Source: Myxococcaceae bacterium (GTDB lineage: Bacteria > Myxococcota > Myxococcia > Myxococcales > Myxococcaceae). From it: 50,206 nt of DNA. The translations under genes were made by a program, and so were the position numbers. Position 1 is the first letter of the stretch; every line of letters starts with the position of its first letter. Below are positions 16,401-24,535 of the stretch, piece after piece. The notes beneath the pieces were generated by a model that searched no databases, was not told the DNA's origin, and was given only the letters and a program-made list of their open reading frames with translations. The DNA is taken from positions 1-50,206 of the forward strand of contig JAFGNZ010000267.1 of NCBI GenBank assembly GCA_016926755.1, given 5' to 3'.

Positions 16401-19400
16401 GCCCGCGCCTCGCCCCAGGGTCCCTCCCGCCGCGGTGACCGAGCTCGTGGTGGTGGCCGCGGAGGGACTGTTCCCGGATGCGCGGGGTGTCCCGGTGGCG
16501 GGAGTGCCGGCCGAGGTGGGCTCGCGCTTCGACACCGGCGCCATCCGCCTGCCCTCCTCGGTGCGCCTGCTGCCAGACATCTCCGAGGACATGGATCCGA
16601 CTCAGAGCCTCGGACTCGTCGCCGCGAGCTCGCTCGTCCAGAAGCTCGGTGCCTTCGACAGGCTGCGCTCTGGCACCGCCCTCGTGCTCGGTCTCGAGGG
16701 GAAGACCCGCCGCGGCGTGGAGGCCACTCAGCGCGTCCTGGCCTCTTCCACGCGGCGCCGGATCCGTGAGCTCGTTCACCGCGCTCCGGAGTTCGCTGCG
16801 GCCCTGCCTCTGGCGGACCGGCTCCATGAGGCCGTCATGGACACTCTGCGCCCATCGGGCCCCTACACCCTCCAGGGAATGATGCCCAACGTCACGCCGG
16901 GACGCGTCGCGGGCGCGCTCGACATCAAGGGCCCCAACTTCGTCGTCGACGCCGGAGGCGCCTCGCTGGCCGCGGCGCTCCGGGCCTCGCGCGGGGTGTT
17001 GGAGAGCGGGTTCGAGCTGGTGCTCGTGGGCAGCACGCACGTCCGCAGACCCGGGGAAGAAGGCCCGGGCTCCTCTCCGCCGGCCGAGGGGGTGGCACTG
17101 CTGGCGCTCACCACGGCCGCGAAGGCCGAACACCTGGGCTTGAAGCCTCTGTGCCGCCTGCGGAATTCGGTCGACGCTCGAGAGAGCACCGGGCCGCGCC
17201 TCGAGCTTCCGCCGCACTCGGCCGCGGAGAGCCTGGAGGTGCTCCGGTCCGTGACGGCAGCCGCGGAGGGACGCGCCACCACGCTGCTCTTCCACCCGGA
17301 CGCCGCGACCGGCGCGCGCATCGAGCTCCAGGTCCTGCCCGCCGAGGCTGTCCGCCCCACCGCCACTCAGCCCACGGAGGTCCAGAAACCCCGGCCGGCA
17401 CAGGAAGGTGCCCCCCTGCCGACGGCCGCTGCCCCAGCGCCGTCCGGAGGCTTCGACCACTCGGCGCCGATCCGGTATCACGCCCCCGTGCTCGTCGAGC
17501 GCCCGGCCCGGTCCACACGGCCGTCATCCCTGAGAGGGCGGCGCGTGTTGTTCATCGCGCAGGATGAGGCCCTGGCTCGCGAGCTTGCATCCCATGCGGA
17601 CGCTCTGTGTGGGCCCGAGCACCTCATCCTCTGCGCGGGAGCCTTGGAGGCTGGCGAGGAGTCGGCGGAGGCCCGCTTCGACGCGCTCGGCTTCGAACCG
17701 CAGGTCATCCTCGCGGTCTGCAGGCTCGAGTCCGGGGCGGGCGAGTCCGAGGTGATCGCCGATACGGCCCTGCGCCACGAGGCGCTGGAGCTGCTCTTCC
17801 TCGCCGCGCGGCGCGCCTACGAACGCCTGAGCGCGGGTGAGGTCGAGCTGGGGAGCCTGTGCATCGGTGGGGTGGGCCCGCGCGGGATCCTGCACCCGGT
17901 GACCGGGCTGTTCGCTGGCATGCTCAAGTCCATCGGCCGCGAGGTCCCCGCTCGGAACGTTCGAGCGATCTCCACCTCCCAGCTCCCGCTCCCGGTGGCG
18001 CTCGAGCTCGTCGCCACGGAGTTCGGCTCCGAGGACGATGGCGGTCGCTCGATCGAGGTCTGCTTCGATGGGTCGCGGCGCTGCCTTCGCCGCCTCCGCC
18101 CGACGGACGTGACGACGGACCCCGCGCCCACGCTCGATGCGCGCTCGGTGGTCCTGCTCACGGGTGGCGGACGCGGCGTGACCGCGGTCCTCGCCGGAGC
18201 GCTCCTGAAGCGGTACGGGTGCAAGGTCGTCCTCGTCGGCCGGAGCGATCCGGGAGAGGCCCCCGAGCCTGTGCTCCAGGCGCGCGACGAGGACCTTCCG
18301 CGGGTGGAGCAGGAGTTCTACGCCGCGGAGCTGGCCCGCCAGCGCACCGCCCGGATGCCCGAGCTCCGCAAGCGCTTCGAGCGATACCTGGCCGCGCGCG
18401 AGCTGCGGTCCACGCTCGAGGGGCTCGCGCGGCTCCCCGGCCAGATGGTCTATCGGGTCGCGGACGTGACCCGAGCCGAGGAGGTGGAGCGGGTGATTCA
18501 GGAGATCGCCCGCGAGCACGGCCGCCTGGACCTGGTGGTCCACGGTGCCGGCACCCAGACCTCCAAGAAGCTGAACCGCCGGCGCCTCGACGAGCTACGG
18601 ACCAACCTGGGCACCAAGCTCCTCGGGCTCCGGAACCTCCGCGAGGCCTGCGCGCGAAGCTTCGCGCGACCGGTGCCGTTCCATGTCCTCACCTCCGCCT
18701 TCAGCTTCATCGGCAATGATGGACAGGCGGACTACGGGGCGGCCAACGAGGCACTGGATCGACTCTGCGCCTGGGTCAGTGACGCCAGCCCCGAGGTCCG
18801 CTGGTGCAGCGTGGGATGGCTGGCCTGGGATGGTATCGGCATGACGCGCGGCTCGGAGTACCGCGTGCTCGGAGCCAGCCGTCAGCTGCGCGGGATCCGC
18901 GCCGAGGAGGGCGAGGCGCTCTTCCTGCAGCTCGTCGAGGGCCGCCCGCGCGAGCCCATCAACGTGCAGCTCACCGAGAGCGAGCGCGCGTACTACGAGC
19001 TGGAGCTGCTGCCCGCGGAGGTGCCACCTCCCGAGAGGGCCCGGCCCCTGCGGCGTGAGCTCGTCGTCGACGCGGCGAGCGTCCCCTGCCTCGAGGACCA
19101 CCTCGTTCGCGGCACGCCCACGCTGCCCGGAGCCTGGGCCCTGGACCTGATGCTGCAGGCCGCGCTCGGCGATGGACGGCCGGAGCTGCGCACCGTCACC
19201 ATCGAGGAAGTGCGGTTCTCGCGCTTCATCCGCGTCAAGCCAGGGGGGCGTCAGCTGCTACGCGCCGACTGCACCCCGCTGGCCGACGAGCCTGGCCGCT
19301 ACTGCGTGCAGGTCAAGCTGACGGGCGACCTCCTCCATGCCTCCGGAGTGGTGCTCGAGCGAGACCTCGTCTACGCCGAGGCCCGCTTCACGTTGACGGC

Positions 19401-19875
19401 GGAGCCTCCCCGGGGGCTCTCGCAGCTCGAAGCGGCCACACCCTCGGGGAGCGGCGTGACCGTGCGCGATCCCCACTGCGTCGCCGGCTCCCCCGTGGAG
19501 CTGCGGAAGATGTTCGACTGCCTGGAGGAGATCCGGCTTGAGCAGACGGCCCGCTTCGCGCGGCTGGGGCTGCCGGCGTCGCGACTGGCGGGGCGCACCG
19601 TCCCCGCGCTCGTCCTGGACGCGGCCTTGCGGCTGAGCACGATGCACGCGAATGGAGTGTCGAGCGCCGTGTTCGTGCCCATCCAGCTCCAGCGAGCCAC
19701 GTTCGACCGGGACCTGGTGGAAGGCACGGACGGCGCGCGGCTCCGCCTCTCCCTGAAGGCCCTTCCCCCACGTGTGGAGGGGGACGTCGTTCAATGCGGC
19801 AGCGTCGCGGCCATCGACGAGACGGGGCGCCTCCGGATGTTGTTCGAGGGCGGCCTCGCCCGCCCCATGGCCTGA
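13411..19875 (+). CDS. Iterative PUFA/glycolipid-type megasynthase: hotdog-AT-KS-KS(CLF)-KR-DH, no internal ACP
   Basis: A 2154-aa protein. Order: a hotdog thioesterase-like domain (about 1-150; FDDTMAYGSHHFLTNF); an acyltransferase (about 215-500; GHSFGE, S310); an active ketosynthase (about 548-980; DAACASS C743, EAHGTA H876, GHVGWAAG H913); a shortened second KS-like domain (about 1010-1315) with Gly1183 where the Cys should be, like a chain-length factor; a ketoreductase (about 1575-1850; TGGGRGVT, Y1775 in YGAANEA); and a double-hotdog dehydratase (about 1890-2150; H1897 in HLVRGTPTLP, D2070). KR, KS and DH are closest in style to PfaA/PfaC and heterocyst-glycolipid synthases. It has no ACP; the two ACPs are in the preceding gene. 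I infer an iterative synthase of an unsaturated fatty acid or polyketide lipid. No phosphopantetheinyl transferase is in the window. Confidence 0.85.
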   Translation: MHLFAVPYDIHFDDTMAYGSHHFLTNFKFQCAGREHLLFSPHFFEVPEFRRDFEQVLLLTHEGYSRNLAPAVLGDRLVVLTSIEERGEVSLRFCFRTLKSDGTPVACGYQTVLCADKAHGTLRAFPESFRRCLDALTSLHEPQAPQSFRDHALRGGAAIHALFPEAVRQLARTLLADPASLGTSRLVDLAPEPPVTPLPAPPQPAHEPRLAPGSTAFLFAGQGTFEPELFVQLKALQPELRDELAGVVGACESIGLDAAPLLAAHDAAAVQRALERSPQLDQIGIFLSGVLGARWLRHHGVRPDVFVGHSFGEIAAMTAAEALDLRTGTEVVCQRIRALQTVSDDFGTLAAIALGEAETARAIADCGTRSMVIAGRNHSRQSVVAGPRAELEQLRTLLESRGQGFTFIPSRYPFHHPGMAPAAEAFRAALAGVPARPPRGPIYSPIDRRVYTGTRDELADALARHLVRPFDFLGSVETLVRAGCTRFVDCGTSGRLVRIVQRVLPSDTPIEVTTIGGTLPASPPASAPMHLADKRTAVPDSGHGADTAVAVVSLGCMLPGGARDPETYWQNIRQGFSGIVDQGLAHPEWVTDFAGPAVTPDRTYTLLTGLVRDSDLVAPQGLDPARFQHYVREQKLLAIALSQALRGLEATAARSSGRIQCLLGSTADGSAEYDAALCLEAGEALLHAQGESGPGAASLARAGRAAFGVEAPSVELAPHPTLQAVVTDVVGRGVPTMLLDAACASSLYAIALGTKALELGEADLVLAGGVFSPGPSNSCLFSQFKGLSATGSRPFDESADGVIFGEGAGVVGLMRLTDAIASGLRVHAIIRGAGLSSDGRSSSANVPRSDGQVAAMEACYAAAQVEPSTIQYIEAHGTATPAGDATELKSIARVFGGKRRGIQLSSVKALIGHVGWAAGAASVIKLCKALEHRLFPRQSQFDRPGPELRALGADFEVSTHEQPWPENGAHPRRAATSGFGFGGTNAHLVLEEYRGDLPAPRPRVPPAAVTELVVVAAEGLFPDARGVPVAGVPAEVGSRFDTGAIRLPSSVRLLPDISEDMDPTQSLGLVAASSLVQKLGAFDRLRSGTALVLGLEGKTRRGVEATQRVLASSTRRRIRELVHRAPEFAAALPLADRLHEAVMDTLRPSGPYTLQGMMPNVTPGRVAGALDIKGPNFVVDAGGASLAAALRASRGVLESGFELVLVGSTHVRRPGEEGPGSSPPAEGVALLALTTAAKAEHLGLKPLCRLRNSVDARESTGPRLELPPHSAAESLEVLRSVTAAAEGRATTLLFHPDAATGARIELQVLPAEAVRPTATQPTEVQKPRPAQEGAPLPTAAAPAPSGGFDHSAPIRYHAPVLVERPARSTRPSSLRGRRVLFIAQDEALARELASHADALCGPEHLILCAGALEAGEESAEARFDALGFEPQVILAVCRLESGAGESEVIADTALRHEALELLFLAARRAYERLSAGEVELGSLCIGGVGPRGILHPVTGLFAGMLKSIGREVPARNVRAISTSQLPLPVALELVATEFGSEDDGGRSIEVCFDGSRRCLRRLRPTDVTTDPAPTLDARSVVLLTGGGRGVTAVLAGALLKRYGCKVVLVGRSDPGEAPEPVLQARDEDLPRVEQEFYAAELARQRTARMPELRKRFERYLAARELRSTLEGLARLPGQMVYRVADVTRAEEVERVIQEIAREHGRLDLVVHGAGTQTSKKLNRRRLDELRTNLGTKLLGLRNLREACARSFARPVPFHVLTSAFSFIGNDGQADYGAANEALDRLCAWVSDASPEVRWCSVGWLAWDGIGMTRGSEYRVLGASRQLRGIRAEEGEALFLQLVEGRPREPINVQLTESERAYYELELLPAEVPPPERARPLRRELVVDAASVPCLEDHLVRGTPTLPGAWALDLMLQAALGDGRPELRTVTIEEVRFSRFIRVKPGGRQLLRADCTPLADEPGRYCVQVKLTGDLLHASGVVLERDLVYAEARFTLTAEPPRGLSQLEAATPSGSGVTVRDPHCVAGSPVELRKMFDCLEEIRLEQTARFARLGLPASRLAGRTVPALVLDAALRLSTMHANGVSSAVFVPIQLQRATFDRDLVEGTDGARLRLSLKALPPRVEGDVVQCGSVAAIDETGRLRMLFEGGLARPMA

Positions 19876-19899
19876 GCCACCTCTTCATCGGATGAACCC

Positions 19900-20991
19900 A
19901 TGAACTCCTCGCCTCTCCCCGCAGCCAGCATCCCCGTCGATGACGTCCGGCAGCTCCGGACCGAGCTGAGACGTGTGATGCCTCCGGAAGCCTTCCAGCC
20001 GCAGCCGCTGCGCGGGGTGATCGCGCTCGCGCTCGTGCCCGTGGAGATCGCCCTGATCTGGGTGGTGGCCAGCCAGCCGCTGCCCTGGTGGGCCTGCCTC
20101 CTCTTCTCGTTCGTGCTCGGGCAGCTCCTCACCACCGTGGGCCTGGCCGCCCATGAGGCGCTGCATCACTCCGTGTTCCGCGGCAAGGTGCTCGAGGATG
20201 TCCTCGGCTGGGTCGGATTCAGCCCGTGGCTGGTGACGCCCGGCACCTGGCGCGCATGGCACGTCCAGGCGCACCACAGCGCCGCGAACATCCACGCGCG
20301 GGATCCGGACGTGCTCCCGCGCCAGGAGGAGTGGCGCACCCAGGGGTTCGCCCAGCTGTTCCACGCGATCTCACCGGGCTCGGGCTCCTGGCTCAGCTAC
20401 ATCAGCTTCAGCTTCTTCTTCACGGCCCAGGGGCAGGCCTTCTTGTGGCACCACAGCAACCAGCCCCAGCTCCAGCAGGTGCGCATGAATCGCGCCCGCG
20501 AGCGGCTCCTCACGGTGCTGCTCGCGCTGGGCTGGGGCGCGCTGGGCTGGGCCATGGGGCCGCGGGGCGCGCTCTACGCGATCCTCCTCCCGCACCTCTT
20601 CAGCAACATCAGCTTGATGATCTACATCGCCACCAACCACTGGCTCCTGCCCGCGTCCCAGGACACCGACAACCCCTTCGTGAACACGGCCAGCGTGGAG
20701 ACCCACCCGGTGATGGATCTGCTCCACCTCAACTTCAGCTACCACCAGGAGCACCACATCTTCCCGGCGATGAGCCCGAAGTTCGCCCCGCTCCTGCGCA
20801 AGCACCTGCGCGCGCTCAACCCCGAGGCGTCCATCGTCGCTCCGCACCTCCGCGCCTTGCGCACGCTGTTCTGGCGCCCGGCGCTCTACTCCGCGGATGG
20901 ACGCAGCTTCACGACCCCGGGCGGCACTCCCTCGGTGACGACCGCGGACCTCCGTCGCAGGCTCGAGGACGCCTCCCCGCCCGCTCCTTGA
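19900..20991 (+). CDS. Membrane fatty-acid desaturase
   Basis: A 363-aa integral membrane di-iron desaturase. The three His boxes are HEALHH (85-90), HVQAHH (121-126) and HQEHH (282-286), with hydrophobic segments around 40-80, 165-185 and 205-230. Family knowledge: such enzymes insert double bonds in acyl lipids, acyl-CoA or acyl-ACP. Box spacing and length are normal, so it should be active if expressed. It begins 24 bp after the megasynthase stop and is the last gene of the cassette, which suggests that it tailors the synthase product or the lipid it becomes part of. Regiochemistry cannot be read from sequence. Confidence 0.85.
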   Translation: MNSSPLPAASIPVDDVRQLRTELRRVMPPEAFQPQPLRGVIALALVPVEIALIWVVASQPLPWWACLLFSFVLGQLLTTVGLAAHEALHHSVFRGKVLEDVLGWVGFSPWLVTPGTWRAWHVQAHHSAANIHARDPDVLPRQEEWRTQGFAQLFHAISPGSGSWLSYISFSFFFTAQGQAFLWHHSNQPQLQQVRMNRARERLLTVLLALGWGALGWAMGPRGALYAILLPHLFSNISLMIYIATNHWLLPASQDTDNPFVNTASVETHPVMDLLHLNFSYHQEHHIFPAMSPKFAPLLRKHLRALNPEASIVAPHLRALRTLFWRPALYSADGRSFTTPGGTPSVTTADLRRRLEDASPPAP

Positions 20992-21009
20992 GCCCCTCCG
21001 ATCAGCCAG

Positions 21010-21230
21010 CTAGACCGTCGAGGGGTGGTACTCGCGGAGATCCAGCTGCCTCAGGAGCTCCGCCGCCTGCTCATCCCGCTCGGCGTCGATGATGTCCGAG
21101 AGGCTGATGGCCCGGCATCACAAGTCGCGCATCCTGTTGGAGTTGCGGTCCCAGCACTGACACCTCCAACCCAGGATGACCCTATGAGCACCCGGAAATT
21201 CAGCGGTAGTTGCCACTGCGGCAAGGTTCG
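21010..21230 (+). repeat. Mosaic copy of three separate pieces of 10291-11404 (right border of the cassette)
   Basis: This 221-bp block is built in order from: 21010-21109 = 10291-10390 (end of the CBS gene, 3 differences); about 21103-21136 = 11094-11126 (second half of the broken CBS gene); and 21138-21230 = 11312-11404 (GFA leader and first codons, 1 difference). The first join falls in the shared 7-mer gctgatg, as expected for microhomology deletion. The GFA start codon is at 21184, but after about 16 codons the frame runs into unrelated sequence, so this copy is a non-functional gene fragment. All pieces keep the order and strand of the left side, so it is a direct duplicate with two internal deletions. 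Confidence 0.85.
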
Positions 21231-21271
21231 GAGTGCGGCGTGGGCCACACGGCCAGCCCGGAAGCCGCCGC

Positions 21272-22330
21272 TCAGCGCCGCGCCTCGTCGAACACGCCGC
21301 GCCGCGCCTGCTCCCGCTCGATGGAGCGGAACAGCGCCGAGAAGTTCCCCTCTCCGAAGGACTGGTGGTTCTTGCGCTGGATGATCTCGATGAAGATGGG
21401 GCCGATGATGTTCCGTGTGAAGATCTGCAACAGGTAGCCCTCCTCGTCTCCATCCACCAGCACGTGACGGCGGCGGATCTCCTCGCGGTCCTCGGCCACC
21501 TGCGGCACGCGCTCGAAGGCCTCGCGGTAGTAGTCCTCATCCATGTCGAGCATCTCGATGCCCGTGCCGTCCAACGCGCGCAGCGAGCCGAGGATGTCGT
21601 TCGTGAGGAACGCCAGGTGCTGGACGCCCGGGCCCTTGTACTCCTCGAGGTACTCGTTGATCTGGCTCTTCTTCTCGTCCGCCTCGTTGATGGGGATGCA
21701 GAACGTCCCGCACGGCGAGCGTAGCGCGTACGAGGTGAGGCCCGTCTTCACGCCACGGATGTCGAAGTAGCGAACCTCCGTGAAGCCGAAGATGTCCTTG
21801 TAGAAGGCGGCCCACCGCCCCATCGTCCCCTTCTCCACGTTGTTCGTGAGGTGATCGATCAAGGTGAAGCCCTTGGAGGCCACTCGCACAGGCTCAGGGT
21901 GCGGGACGAAGCCAAGCCGCTCCCACTTCTGCGGATCGGTCGCGCCGTCCACCAGGTAGATCAGGCTGTCGCCAATTCCGTAGATGGTGGGCACCGCCCT
22001 GCCATCGCGCAGGAAGAGGTCGCCCTCGGCTCGCGCGCGAGCCCCACGCGCCACCGCCGCCTCCAGCGCCTTGCGGCCGTCATGCACGCGCCAACCCATG
22101 GCGCAGATGGAGGGGCCGTGCAGGCCGGAGAAGCCCGAGGCGAAGGACGCGCTGCCCCTGTTGAGCAACAGCCGGATGTCACCCTGCTCATACAGGTCGA
22201 TCTGGCGGGCCGGGTGGTGCAGCGTCCGCGAGAAGCCGAAGGCCCGGAACAGGCGGTCGAGCTGATCCGGATGGGGCGACGCGAACTCGATGAAGTCGAT
22301 GCCTTGCAGTCCTACGGGGTTGAGGCTCAT
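21272..22330 (-). CDS. hppD: 4-hydroxyphenylpyruvate dioxygenase
   Basis: A 352-aa enzyme with full-length HPPD architecture (two VOC halves). Iron ligands are H160 (LIDHLTNNV), H238 (GVQHLAFLT) and E315 (IFIEIIQRKNH); the C-terminal GEGNFSALFRSIE...R is characteristic. It converts 4-hydroxyphenylpyruvate to homogentisate in tyrosine degradation, in the cytoplasm. It lies 37 bp downstream of hmgA on the same strand, so consecutive pathway steps are co-transcribed. The ATG has AGGAG upstream (ctcaggagacagcacgg). Its stop is only 41 bp from the right border repeat of the cassette. Confidence 0.97.
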   Translation of the reverse strand: MSLNPVGLQGIDFIEFASPHPDQLDRLFRAFGFSRTLHHPARQIDLYEQGDIRLLLNRGSASFASGFSGLHGPSICAMGWRVHDGRKALEAAVARGARARAEGDLFLRDGRAVPTIYGIGDSLIYLVDGATDPQKWERLGFVPHPEPVRVASKGFTLIDHLTNNVEKGTMGRWAAFYKDIFGFTEVRYFDIRGVKTGLTSYALRSPCGTFCIPINEADEKKSQINEYLEEYKGPGVQHLAFLTNDILGSLRALDGTGIEMLDMDEDYYREAFERVPQVAEDREEIRRRHVLVDGDEEGYLLQIFTRNIIGPIFIEIIQRKNHQSFGEGNFSALFRSIEREQARRGVFDEARR

Positions 22331-22367
22331 CCGTGCTGTCTCCTGAGTCCGTGGTGAGGCGAGAGCG

Positions 22368-23486
22368 TCAGCGCTTCGGCTGCCAGCTCTTCCAGTAGTC
22401 CGTGAGCTCCGCCGGGGTGCTGGCGGGCTGCGCTCGGAGCGGGCGCCGCGTGTCGAGCATCACCGCCACCTCCTCGGTGCGGGTGGCGTTCGCGGCGCGC
22501 GCCTCGGCGCCCGCCTGGGGCCCGTGGTGGATGCCCTGCGGGTGGAAGGTGAGCATCCCCGGCGCGATGCCCTCGCGGCTGAAGAACTGGCCGCGGTGGT
22601 AGAAGAGCACCTCGTCGAAGTCGATGTTGGAGTGGAAGAAGGGCACCTTCATCGCCCGAGGGTCGCCGTTCTCCAGCGGGCGCGGCAGGAAGGTGCAGAT
22701 GACCGCGTTGCGCATCACGAAGGTGGTGTGGGCCGAGGGCGGCAGGTGGTAGCGCTCGGACACCACCGGGCGGATGTCGCGCACGTTGAGCTGCAGCGGC
22801 GCCAGCGTCCCCTTCCAGCCCACCACGTCCAGCGGGCAGTATGGGTAGAAGACCTGGGTCACCTCGCCCTCGCGCAGCACCTGCAGCTCCCACTCGCCCT
22901 CGGCGTTGGGCCCGAGCGAGGAGGCCTCCTCCGGGGAGGGCACGCGGAGCACCGCGGGATCGAAGAGGGCGTGCTGGCCGAGCATCCCCTTCTCCGGGAA
23001 GTCCACCTCGCTGAAGGCCTCCACCACCAGCACCTGGGTGGCCGAGGTGGGCGCCAGCCGATGGGCCGTGCCGCGCGGCACCACGAGGTAGTCCCCCGGC
23101 TCGTAGGAGAGCGGGCCGAAGTCCGTCTCCAGCCTCCCCGCGCCCGCGTGGATGAAGAGCACCTCGTCCGCGTCCGCGTTGCGGAAGAGGTAGGGCATGG
23201 GGGCGGTGAGCGTGGCGAAGGACAGCCGCACGTCCTCGTTGGCCAGCAGGGCCCGGCGCGCGGCGACCCAGTCCCCGCCGGAGTCCGCCTGAAGGCGCCG
23301 CAAGTCATAGGCTCGCGGACGCAGGGGGCCCTCGATGCGGCTCCACCCCACGGGCGGGTTGCGGCGGTAGAGGTGGGCGTAGCGGCCGAAGAAGCCGTTG
23401 CGCGCGTACTCCTCCTCGACCGTCCCCTCCGGCAGCCCCACATGCGCCTGGGCGGCCACGCGGCCGCGAACGTACGGAATGTCCAT
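22368..23486 (-). CDS. hmgA: Homogentisate 1,2-dioxygenase
   Basis: A 372-aa cupin enzyme. Typical segments are the N-terminal YARNGFFGRYAHLYRRNPP, the central GDYLVVPRGTAHRL and VFYPYCPLDVVGWKG, and the C-terminal metal region EVLFYHRGQFFSREGIAPG...FHPQGIHHGPQ. It opens the ring of homogentisate to maleylacetoacetate. The frame is open upstream, but ATG 23484-23486 gives the conventional N-terminus MDIPYVRGR. It is the first gene of an hmgA-hppD unit. The next gene upstream is a divergent LysR regulator whose start is 83 bp away with a palindrome between them. Maleylacetoacetate isomerase and fumarylacetoacetase are not in the window. Confidence 0.95.
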   Translation of the reverse strand: MDIPYVRGRVAAQAHVGLPEGTVEEEYARNGFFGRYAHLYRRNPPVGWSRIEGPLRPRAYDLRRLQADSGGDWVAARRALLANEDVRLSFATLTAPMPYLFRNADADEVLFIHAGAGRLETDFGPLSYEPGDYLVVPRGTAHRLAPTSATQVLVVEAFSEVDFPEKGMLGQHALFDPAVLRVPSPEEASSLGPNAEGEWELQVLREGEVTQVFYPYCPLDVVGWKGTLAPLQLNVRDIRPVVSERYHLPPSAHTTFVMRNAVICTFLPRPLENGDPRAMKVPFFHSNIDFDEVLFYHRGQFFSREGIAPGMLTFHPQGIHHGPQAGAEARAANATRTEEVAVMLDTRRPLRAQPASTPAELTDYWKSWQPKR

Positions 23487-23540
23487 GCCCGCCAAGGTAG
23501 GGAGCGGGCTGGAAGGAAGAAAGCACAAAGAACTGCCAGA

Positions 23541-23563
23541 GATTGTCAACCCAGTGCACAATC
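23541..23563. promoter_or_regulatory. Likely LysR operator (T-N11-A palindrome) between hmgA and the LysR gene
   Basis: The bases gattgt and acaatc form a perfect 6-bp inverted repeat with an 11-bp centre, so ATTGT-N11-ACAAT fits the T-N11-A rule for LysR-type regulators. It ends 6 bp before the LysR start codon and 55 bp before hmgA. That position suits autorepression together with control of the divergent catabolic genes. Confidence 0.65.
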
Positions 23564-23569
23564 TCCGCC

Positions 23570-24451
23570 ATGAACGTCACGCTGGAGCAGGCCCGCGCGC
23601 TCGAGGCCCTCGCCCGACATGGCACATTCGCGGCCGCTGCCGAGGCGCTGCACAAGGGGCACACCGCGGTGCTCTACGCGCTGCGCACGCTGGAGGAGCA
23701 GACCGAGCTGGTGCTGCTGGACCGGCGCGGCTACCGCACCCGGCTCACGCCCGCGGGAGAGCGGGTGCTGGAGCACTGCCGCAAGCTGCTGGCCGCCGAG
23801 CGGGAGCTGGAGGCCGCCTGCGCGGAGATCCGCGCCGGTTGGGAGCCCACCCTGCGCATCATCTTCGACGGCATCTTCCCCGCCGAGCCGCTGCTGCGCG
23901 TGGTGAAGCAGCTCCGGGTGGAAGGTGCGGGCACCCGCTTCCACGTCTCGGCGGAGTTCCTCGCCGGGGTCGAGGCGACGTTCGCTCGGGACGAAGCGGA
24001 CGTGATGGTGTCCTTGCTGCCACCGACGCTGCCGGACCTGCGCTCCTACCCGCTGGCCGAGCTGAAGGCGGTGCTGGTAGCCCACCGCTCCCACCCGCTG
24101 GCGAAGACGCGGGGTCCGCTGAAGGACGAGGAGCTCGCCCGGCACCTGTTGCTCACCGTGCGCGGCTCGGATCCCCGGCTCCAGCTCAGCACCGGAGCGC
24201 TGGAGGGCCGCTCCACGGTGCACCTCAACGACTTCGCCGCCAAGAAGGCCGCCATCCTCGAGGGGCTGGGCTATGGGTGGCTGCCGGAGTACCTGATGGC
24301 GCGAGAGCTGCGCCGCGGAGAGCTCAAGCCGCTCAAGCTCGCGCGCGGCGCCACCCACCTCTTCCACCCTTCCCTGCACCACCGCGCCAGCGTGCGGCTG
24401 GGCCGGGCCGCCAGCCGCGTGGTGCAAGCACTCACGGGGGTGGCGCCATGA
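23570..24451 (+). CDS. LysR-family transcriptional regulator, probable regulator of hmgA-hppD
   Basis: A 293-aa LysR-type protein. The winged helix-turn-helix occupies residues 3-62 (LEQARALEALARHGTFAAAA, then EALHKGHTAVLYALRTLEEQ...DRRGYRTRLTPAGERVL). A linker helix and a substrate-binding domain follow from about 90. It is divergent from the homogentisate operon and shares its 83-bp control region. The likely co-inducer is a tyrosine-pathway metabolite (inference). ATG 23570 gives the normal LysR N-terminus; the in-frame codons upstream overlap the palindrome. Confidence 0.9.
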   Translation: MNVTLEQARALEALARHGTFAAAAEALHKGHTAVLYALRTLEEQTELVLLDRRGYRTRLTPAGERVLEHCRKLLAAERELEAACAEIRAGWEPTLRIIFDGIFPAEPLLRVVKQLRVEGAGTRFHVSAEFLAGVEATFARDEADVMVSLLPPTLPDLRSYPLAELKAVLVAHRSHPLAKTRGPLKDEELARHLLLTVRGSDPRLQLSTGALEGRSTVHLNDFAAKKAAILEGLGYGWLPEYLMARELRRGELKPLKLARGATHLFHPSLHHRASVRLGRAASRVVQALTGVAP

Positions 24452-24535
24452 TTTCTTCCAGTGCTGGGAAGATCCGTGTTCGGCGCCGTTCCAGGAGTGC
24501 CCTTTTTCGGGGCTCTTTGAGCGAGGACATAAGCC

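Noticed and set aside
15334-17481. 715-codon open frame on the minus strand within the megasynthase
   Set aside because: It is antisense to the KS and CLF domains and has no recognisable domain.
11903-20991. Enediyne or classical modular polyketide synthase
   Set aside because: There is no fused phosphopantetheinyl transferase, no KS-AT-ACP-KR-DH order and no enediyne accessory genes. ACPs are in a separate protein, and the KR/DH look is PUFA/glycolipid-like.
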